Assembly (NCBI GenBank): GCA_003561835.1
Contig: PWVN01000162.1
Location: 1-11,700, forward strand
DNA from: Syntrophomonadaceae bacterium
GTDB lineage: Bacteria > Bacillota > Dethiobacteria > PWVN01
DNA length: 11,700 bases
Direction: 5' to 3'
Shown: piece after piece, positions 7,163 to 11,700 of the stretch
Layout of the letters: every line of letters begins with the position of its first letter
Numbering within the stretch: position 1 is the stretch's first letter
Made by a program: the position numbers and the translations under genes
Notes under the pieces: model-generated
Told to the model about the DNA's origin: nothing
Seen by the model: only the letters and a program-made list of their open reading frames with translations
Databases searched by the model: none

Positions 7163-7192
7163 ATTATATTTTTCCCCTAGCACCTATGTTAG
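7163..7192 (-). promoter_or_regulatory. Predicted sigma-A type promoter for the CotH-domain gene
   Basis: On the minus strand a perfect TATAAT (7168-7163) follows CTAACA (7192-7187, four of six matches to TTGACA) with an 18-base spacer. It lies downstream of the lysA terminator and about 55 bases before the chosen ATG, so the CotH gene appears to be its own transcription unit. A direct repeat GTGCTA-N6-GTGCTA overlaps the -35 and spacer. Confidence 0.55.
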
Positions 7193-7256
7193 CACATACA
7201 GGGAAAATTTCAACACTTCAATTCCGGTCATGCTGCGGGTGATCTTTGTCCCTGAT

Positions 7257-7301
7257 AAAAAAACCGGCCGGGCAGGGTTCCCCCCCCCGGCCGGTTTTTT
7301 T
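7257..7301 (-). terminator. Intrinsic terminator of the dap-lysA operon
   Basis: Seven A then CCGGCCGGG (7257-7272) pairs with CCCGGCCGG then seven T (7286-7301), a 16-bp stem around a 13-base loop. It stands 22 bases after the lysA stop. The symmetrical A and T runs make it able to work in both directions, but no plus-strand gene ends here. Confidence 0.92.
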
Positions 7302-7323
7302 ACGTCTATTCAAGAACGGGAAA

Positions 7324-8586
7324 TCATACCCTGACCGAAGCCCCCGGAAACCGGAGGGTGGAAAAATAATCATCCACGGTTTCCGCCCGGCGGATCAGCC
7401 TGACGGAGCCGTCCTCCCGGAGCAGCAGCTCCGCCGACCGGAGCTTCCCGTTGTAGTTGAAACCCATGGCATGTCCGTGGGCCCCGGTATCGTGGATGAC
7501 CAGCAAATCGCCGGGCTGGATTTTCGGCAGGGGCCGGTTGACGGCGAATTTGTCATTGTTCTCGCACAGGGATCCCGTCACGTCGTAGATTGAGTCCCGG
7601 GACAGGCCTTCCTTGCCGGGTACGCTGATATGGTGATAGGCCCCGTACATACCCGGCCGCATCAGGTTGGCCATGCAGGCGTCCAGGCCCACATAGTTTT
7701 TGTATTTCCGCGTCACGTGGAGCACCCTGCTGACCAGGTACCCGTAAGGGCCGGTGATTAAGCGGCCGCACTCGAAGACGATTCTCACGGGGTCAAGCCC
7801 CGAAGGGACGATGGTTTGCCGGTAGAACTCCTGCATCCCGGCGGATACTTGGGCCAGGTCAACGGCCCCGTCTTCCGGCCGGTAGGGGATGCCGATGCCG
7901 CCCCCCATATTGACAAACTCCACCCGGATGCCGGTTTCCTCCTGGATCTTCACCGCCAGTTCAAAGAGCATGCGGGCCGTTTCCACAAAATAGCTCTCAT
8001 TAAGTTCATTGGAAGCGACCATGGTGTGCAGGCCGAAGCGCCGGGCCCCCTTCTCCCGGGCCAGGCGGTAGGCTTCAACGATCCGGTCCCTGGGCACCCC
8101 GTATTTGGCCTCCTGGGGCTCGCCGATGATCCCGTTCCCGCCCCGCAGGTCCCCGGGATTGTAGCGGAAGGATATCATCTCCGGTATGCCGGCCCTCTGT
8201 TCCAGGGTATCGATATGGCTGATGTCATCCAGGTTGATGACGGCCCCGAGGCGGGCGGCCTCGACAAACTCGTGGGGCGGCGTATCGTTAGAGGTGAACA
8301 TGATCTCTTCCCCCGAAAACCCGGACCTCTCGGCCAGCAGCAGCTCGGGAAGGGAGCTGCAGTCCACGCCCATCCCCTCTTCCCCCAGGATGCCCAGGAG
8401 GGCCGGGTTCGGGCAGGCTTTGACGGCGAAATAGTTTTTGAAGCCTTTTACCCAGGAGAAGGCCCGGTAAAAGGCCCGGGCGTTTTCCCTGATGGCCTTC
8501 TCATCATACACATGGAAGGGGGTGGGGTACCTGGCGGCGATCTTCTCCAGTTCTGCCCCGGTAAGGGGCACATCTCTTTTGCGCAT
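7324..8586 (-). CDS. lysA: Diaminopimelate decarboxylase (LysA, CENND variant)
   Basis: PLP enzyme of fold III that decarboxylates meso-diaminopimelate to lysine, the last step of the pathway. Residues from ATG 8586 (420 aa): YFAVKA with the PLP Lys56, GLHTMVASNE (185-194), glycine loop MGGGIG (227-232), ECGR (272-275), GSLCENND (338-345) carrying the active-site Cys and Glu from the partner subunit, and Tyr378 in GFNYNG. The CENND form replaces the usual CES-x-D; I recognise it as a known sub-family, so activity is probably intact. ATG 8604 would add six residues, but ATG 8586 has GGGGAGG nine bases upstream and is preferred. It is the last gene of the dapB-dapA-dapL-lysA operon, 32 bases after dapL, and is followed by a strong terminator. 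Confidence 0.93.
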   Translation of the reverse strand: MRKRDVPLTGAELEKIAARYPTPFHVYDEKAIRENARAFYRAFSWVKGFKNYFAVKACPNPALLGILGEEGMGVDCSSLPELLLAERSGFSGEEIMFTSNDTPPHEFVEAARLGAVINLDDISHIDTLEQRAGIPEMISFRYNPGDLRGGNGIIGEPQEAKYGVPRDRIVEAYRLAREKGARRFGLHTMVASNELNESYFVETARMLFELAVKIQEETGIRVEFVNMGGGIGIPYRPEDGAVDLAQVSAGMQEFYRQTIVPSGLDPVRIVFECGRLITGPYGYLVSRVLHVTRKYKNYVGLDACMANLMRPGMYGAYHHISVPGKEGLSRDSIYDVTGSLCENNDKFAVNRPLPKIQPGDLLVIHDTGAHGHAMGFNYNGKLRSAELLLREDGSVRLIRRAETVDDYFSTLRFPGASVRV

Positions 8587-8618
8587 GGGCGTCTGCCTCC
8601 CCATTTTCTTGTTTTCCT

Positions 8619-9848
8619 CTACAGCTTGAGATTGGTCCTGATGCTCTCCACCGCTTCCTCGATATCCCCCCGGTGGCCAAAGGCGCTCAACCGGATGTAC
8701 CCTTCCCCCGAAGGGCCGAAACCGGAACCCGGTGTGCCCACCACCTGGGCTTCCTCCAGCAGCTTGTCAAAAAAATCCCAGGAGGGCATCTCCCCGGGGG
8801 TTTTCACCCACAGGTACGGCGCATTGACCCCGCCGTAAAAGGCCAGCCCGGCAGAGGCGATCCCCTCGCTGATGATGCGGGCGTTTTCCATGTAGTACCC
8901 GACCAGTCGGGCGCATTCCTCCAGGCCCTCCCGGGAGAGGGCGGCCAGGCCGCCGCGCTGGGCAATATTGGACGCCCCGTTGAAAAAGGTGGTCTGCCGC
9001 CGGAGCCAGAGCCGGTGGACCTCTTCGGGTTCGCTGCCGGCCACAACCAGGGCCTTCGGCACGACGGTAAAGCCCAGGCGCACCCCGGTAAACCCGGCCG
9101 TCTTGGAGAAGCTGTTGATCTCGATGGCGCACTCCTTGGCCCCGTCCACTTCATAGATGGAGCGGGGAAGGCCGGGATCCGAGATGAATTCGGCGTAAGC
9201 CGCGTCAAAGATGAGCACCGCCCGGCGTTCCCGGGCATAGTCCACGAAGCGTTTCAGCTCCCGGTGGGTGGCCACCGCCCCCGTCGGGTTGTTGGGGCTG
9301 CACAGGTAGATCAGGTCCACCTCCCCCGCCGGGGGTTCGGGGACGAAGTTGTTCTCCCGGGTGCAGGCCATGTAGACAAAGCCCGGGAAATTGCCCGAAG
9401 CGGCGTCATAGGCGCCGGAGCGGCCGGCAATGACGTTGGTGTCCACATAGACGGGATAGGCGGGGTCCTGCACGGCAACCTGGCTGTCGGCACTGAAGAT
9501 GGACTGGATGTTCGCCGCATCGGACTTGGCGCCGTCGCTGATGAATACCTCCCCGGGATCGAGGGATATACCGCGGCTTGCGTAAAAGCGGGTTAGGGCC
9601 AGCCGCAGGTCCTCGTCCCCCTGCTCATCCCCGTAACCGGTGTAGGTCTCCGCTTTAGACAGGCGGTCCACCCCTTCCCGCAGCCCGGCCAGGACGGCCG
9701 GGGTGAGGGGCTCGGTGGTGTTGCCGATCCCTAAACGGTGGATTTTTTTGCCCGGGTTCTGCCGCTGAAAGCGGCTTACCCTCCGGCCGATCTCGGGGAA
9801 CAGGTACCCCGCCATGAGCTTCCGGTAGTGTGAATTGATCCTTGCCAC
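8619..9848 (-). CDS. dapL: LL-diaminopimelate aminotransferase (DapL)
   Basis: PLP fold-I aminotransferase that converts tetrahydrodipicolinate directly to LL-diaminopimelate with glutamate as amino donor, bypassing the succinylated or acetylated three-step route (dapD, argD/dapC, dapE). Diagnostic sequence: LGIGNTTEPL near the N-terminus (39-48), TYTGYGDEQG (69-78), SPNNPTG (184-190), FDAAYAEF (214-221, with Asp215 and Tyr218) and the PLP-lysine motif SFSKTAGFTGVR (Lys249). The 409-residue length is normal for DapL. The start is GTG 9848, directly after the dapA TAA. Its AGGAGG ribosome binding site lies within the last codons of dapA, so translation is probably coupled. Its product still needs DapF epimerase to reach meso-diaminopimelate, and dapF is not in this window. 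Confidence 0.94.
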   Translation of the reverse strand: MARINSHYRKLMAGYLFPEIGRRVSRFQRQNPGKKIHRLGIGNTTEPLTPAVLAGLREGVDRLSKAETYTGYGDEQGDEDLRLALTRFYASRGISLDPGEVFISDGAKSDAANIQSIFSADSQVAVQDPAYPVYVDTNVIAGRSGAYDAASGNFPGFVYMACTRENNFVPEPPAGEVDLIYLCSPNNPTGAVATHRELKRFVDYARERRAVLIFDAAYAEFISDPGLPRSIYEVDGAKECAIEINSFSKTAGFTGVRLGFTVVPKALVVAGSEPEEVHRLWLRRQTTFFNGASNIAQRGGLAALSREGLEECARLVGYYMENARIISEGIASAGLAFYGGVNAPYLWVKTPGEMPSWDFFDKLLEEAQVVGTPGSGFGPSGEGYIRLSAFGHRGDIEEAVESIRTNLKL

Positions 9849-10769
9849 TTAACCTTCCCTCCTCTTTGTCCTTTCCGCCTCCGGGATGTCCAGCCCGGCC
9901 ATGGCGTCCCGGATAACGGCGTAATACTCTTCCCTGGAAAGGGGGCACATGGGCAGCCGGAAGGTTTCCAGGCACCACCCCTTCATGGCCAGGGCCGCCT
10001 TGATGGGGATGGGGTTGGTCTCCACGAAGGCCGCCTTAAAGAGGGGCTCCAGCCCCTTCTCCAGTTCCCTGGCCCCCCCTATGTCCCCCTCTAAGGCCCT
10101 GTGAACCATCTCCCGCATCCGGCGGGGGGCCAGGTTGGCCGCCACGGAAACAACCCCGTCCCCTCCGGCTTCCACCAGGTCAACGGTCATGTTGTCATCG
10201 CCGGAAAGGACGCTGAACCCCGGGGGGCGCAGCCCGATCAATTCCTGCATCTGGGCCAGGTTGCCTGAGGCCTCCTTGACCCCCGCAATGTTGGGGCATT
10301 CCTGCATCAATTTGCCCAGGGTCTCGTTTTCCAGGTTGACCGCCGTCCGGCTCTCGATGTTGTAGAGGATGCAGGGGATGGATACCGCCTCGGCCACGGC
10401 CTTGAAATGAAGGTAGAGCCCCTTTTGGGTGGGTTTCACATAATAGGGGTTCACCAGCAGGACGGCATCGGCCCCGGACTGCTCCGCATGCTGGGAGAGC
10501 TGTACGGCTTCCACCGTCGAATTGCTGCCCGTACCGGCCACCACCGGGACCCGGCCCGCCGCGTACTGCACGGTGAGGGCGATCACCCGGTCATGCTCGT
10601 CGTGGGTTAAAGTCGAGCTCTCGCCCGTTGTCCCGCAGGGCACCAGCCCGTCGATGCCGGAGCTGATCTGGTACTCCACCAGCCTTTTAAAGGCCCCGAT
10701 GTCCACGGCCCCTGTGCCGGTGAAGGGGGTAATCAAAGCCGTGTACACTCCCCTAAACAGATTTTTCAT
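9849..10769 (-). CDS. dapA: 4-hydroxy-tetrahydrodipicolinate synthase (DapA)
   Basis: Condenses pyruvate with aspartate semialdehyde, the first step committed to diaminopimelate and lysine. Residues from ATG 10769 (306 aa): GTTGES (46-51), NPYYVKP with Tyr110, the tyrosine motif YNIESRTA (136-143, catalytic Tyr136 and substrate-binding Arg141), and GVKEASG with the Schiff-base Lys165. Family members usually read YN-x-P-x-R-TG in the tyrosine motif; here Pro is Glu139 and Gly is Ala143. I chose ATG 10769 because GGAGGT sits seven bases upstream, whereas GTG 10778 overlaps that site. It overlaps dapB by 17 bases and abuts dapL. Confidence 0.94.
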   Translation of the reverse strand: MKNLFRGVYTALITPFTGTGAVDIGAFKRLVEYQISSGIDGLVPCGTTGESSTLTHDEHDRVIALTVQYAAGRVPVVAGTGSNSTVEAVQLSQHAEQSGADAVLLVNPYYVKPTQKGLYLHFKAVAEAVSIPCILYNIESRTAVNLENETLGKLMQECPNIAGVKEASGNLAQMQELIGLRPPGFSVLSGDDNMTVDLVEAGGDGVVSVAANLAPRRMREMVHRALEGDIGGARELEKGLEPLFKAAFVETNPIPIKAALAMKGWCLETFRLPMCPLSREEYYAVIRDAMAGLDIPEAERTKRREG

Positions 10770-11526
10770 CTTCGCCACCTCCGATAATGGATTGCATCAT
10801 GTCCGCCATGGTGAAAAGGCCCTTCCGTTCCCGGACCCACTCCGCCGCCGCCAGGGCCCCTTCGGCAAACCCGCTGCGGTCCCGGGCGCTGTGCTCCAGA
10901 AGGATGGTATCCACATCGCTGTCGAAGATGACCTGGTGGGTGCCCGGGATGGAGCCGCCCCGGGTGGATGAGATGTGGAGTTCAAAATCTTGCAGGGGCC
11001 GGTCCAGGGGGCCGGTCACCGCCGAACCTTTCCTGTCCAGGGTATCCATAAGAATCTGGCCGAGGACCTGCTCCGTACCGGAGGGGCAGTCCACTTTGTG
11101 GCGGTGATGGTATTCGTGGACCATGACGTCATACTGGGGAAACCGGTTCATGGCCCTGCCGGCCAGCTTCACCAGGTGGAAAAACAGGTTGGCCCCCAGG
11201 GAGTAATTGCTCGACCAGATCAAACCGATGCCCCTCTCCGCAACCACCGCGGCCACCCGCTCCATCTCGTGGTACCAGCCCGTTGTCCCGATGACGGCGG
11301 TCAGCTTCATCTCCCCGTAGCCCGCGATATTGTCGACCACGGATTTCGGCTCGCTGAAGTCCAGGACCACGTCCAGGGGGAGGTCTTTGGGGGTGAGCTC
11401 CCGTCCCGTTACTTCCCCGGCGGTGCTCTTCCGGTCGATGACCACCGGCACCTGGTACCCCCTTTTCAGGGCCTTCTCCCGGATGATGGCCCCCATCTTC
11501 CCGTACCCGATAATCCCGATCCGCAT
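10753..11526 (-). CDS. dapB: 4-hydroxy-tetrahydrodipicolinate reductase (DapB)
   Basis: NAD(P)H-dependent reductase that turns the DapA product into tetrahydrodipicolinate, the substrate of DapL. The Rossmann motif GYGKMG (7-12) is followed by DFS (56-58), GTTG (80-83), SSNYSLG (105-111) and the substrate and catalytic motif HEYHHRHKVDCPSGT (137-151, His140, His141, Lys144); the common form is KxDAPSGT, so Cys147 replaces Ala. RGGSIPGTH is also conserved. The 257-residue length fits the family. It is the first gene of the operon, beginning about 104 bases after the T-box terminator. The nearest purine-rich site before ATG 11526 (GGGTGA, about five bases away) is modest. Confidence 0.94.
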   Translation of the reverse strand: MRIGIIGYGKMGAIIREKALKRGYQVPVVIDRKSTAGEVTGRELTPKDLPLDVVLDFSEPKSVVDNIAGYGEMKLTAVIGTTGWYHEMERVAAVVAERGIGLIWSSNYSLGANLFFHLVKLAGRAMNRFPQYDVMVHEYHHRHKVDCPSGTEQVLGQILMDTLDRKGSAVTGPLDRPLQDFELHISSTRGGSIPGTHQVIFDSDVDTILLEHSARDRSGFAEGALAAAEWVRERKGLFTMADMMQSIIGGGEDEKSV

Positions 11527-11579
11527 GCTTCACCCACACCCTTCTCTGTGATAATTACCCGCAACGCCCGGATCTTGAA

Positions 11580-11609
11580 AGCCCCTTGGCCTTCGGCCGC
11601 TGCAGGGCC
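11580..11609 (-). other. Small GC-rich hairpin in the dapB leader
   Basis: GGCC-TTC-GGCC (11588-11598) is nested in GCCC/GGGC (11581-11584 with 11605-11608). It lies between the T-box terminator and the dapB ATG. No T-run follows, so it is not a terminator. Its role is unknown; it may simply structure the leader. Confidence 0.3.
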
Positions 11610-11630
11610 TCCTGTATCCCTTTGGATAAT

Positions 11631-11662
11631 AAAAAAACCCCGCCCCATATTCGGGGACGGAG
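11631..11662 (-). terminator. Regulated intrinsic terminator of the T-box leader
   Basis: On the minus strand CTCCG-U-CCCC pairs with GGGGCGGGG across GAATAT, with one bulged U and one G-U pair, then seven T (11637-11631). Its 5' arm overlaps the CCGUCCC that can instead pair with the T-box, as expected of a mutually exclusive terminator and antiterminator. Confidence 0.88.
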
Positions 11663-11700
11663 GTATTCCGCGGTACCACCCTGATTAGCCGTGCCGGCAC
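11631..11700 (-). promoter_or_regulatory. T-box riboswitch, 3' part (antiterminator/terminator), upstream of dapB
   Basis: On the minus strand AGGGTGGTACCGCGG (11682-11668) matches the near-invariant T-box AGGGUGGNACCGCG, including the UGG-N-ACC bulge that pairs with the uncharged tRNA acceptor end. GGG and CGG in it can pair with CCGUCCC just downstream to form the antiterminator. Uncharged tRNA would stabilise this and let transcription enter dapB-dapA-dapL-lysA. Stem I with the specifier codon lies beyond base 11700, so the amino acid cannot be read; lysine is the natural guess from the genes. Confidence 0.9.

Noticed and set aside
7816..9596. Plus-strand frames of about 300-340 codons opposite lysA and dapL
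   Set aside because: They are antisense to genes with full catalytic motifs, and their composition is typical of GC-rich shadow frames.
11466..11648. Short minus-strand frame between the T-box terminator and dapB, considered as a leader peptide
   Set aside because: Its start would lie inside the terminator hairpin, it runs out of frame into dapB, and it has no run of a regulatory amino acid. The T-box already explains control.
10975..11688. Plus-strand frame of 237 codons opposite dapB
   Set aside because: It is antisense to dapB and runs through the T-box terminator. No plausible family motif was seen.
11527..11700. Lysine riboswitch (L-box)
   Set aside because: The conserved T-box sequence and its terminator are present instead, and I see no L-box conserved core in the visible leader.

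Overview
The window reads as a high-GC, anaerobic, Firmicutes-type (Clostridia, Peptococcaceae- or Moorella-like) chromosome. This is an inference from four things: a T-box leader, the DapL variant of the lysine pathway, System II cytochrome c assembly genes, and strong AGGAGG-type ribosome binding sites with a mix of ATG and GTG starts. It is mostly core metabolism. I see no phage, integrase, transposase, CRISPR array, rRNA or tRNA.

Plus-strand block, 1-4035. A DAHP synthase (aroF), whose 5' end lies outside the window, overlaps a prephenate dehydratase (pheA) by ATGA. They cover the first step of aromatic synthesis and the phenylalanine branch. About 215 bases follow that hold an almost perfect 80-bp tandem duplication. 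It copied the last codons of pheA together with a REP-like hairpin. Then come resB and resC, the two membrane subunits of the System II cytochrome c synthetase, which overlap at TGATG.

Minus-strand block, 4051-11700, convergent with resC. At the far right is the 3' part of a T-box leader (antiterminator and terminator). It precedes a tightly packed operon, dapB-dapA-dapL-lysA, which converts aspartate semialdehyde to lysine through LL-diaminopimelate. The epimerase gene dapF is not present here. A strong hairpin terminator at 7257-7301 ends this operon. Beyond it, a separate gene with its own predicted promoter and an operator-like palindrome encodes a 1018-residue, membrane-anchored extracytoplasmic protein with three lamin-tail domains, a chitobiase-type C-terminal domain and a CotH kinase domain.

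Nothing here is clearly a new system. The points most worth a second look are the T-box control of a DapL-type lysine operon, the REP-like element captured in a recent duplication at the end of pheA, the regulation and targets of the LTD-CotH protein, and a 22-bp perfect palindrome inside its gene.
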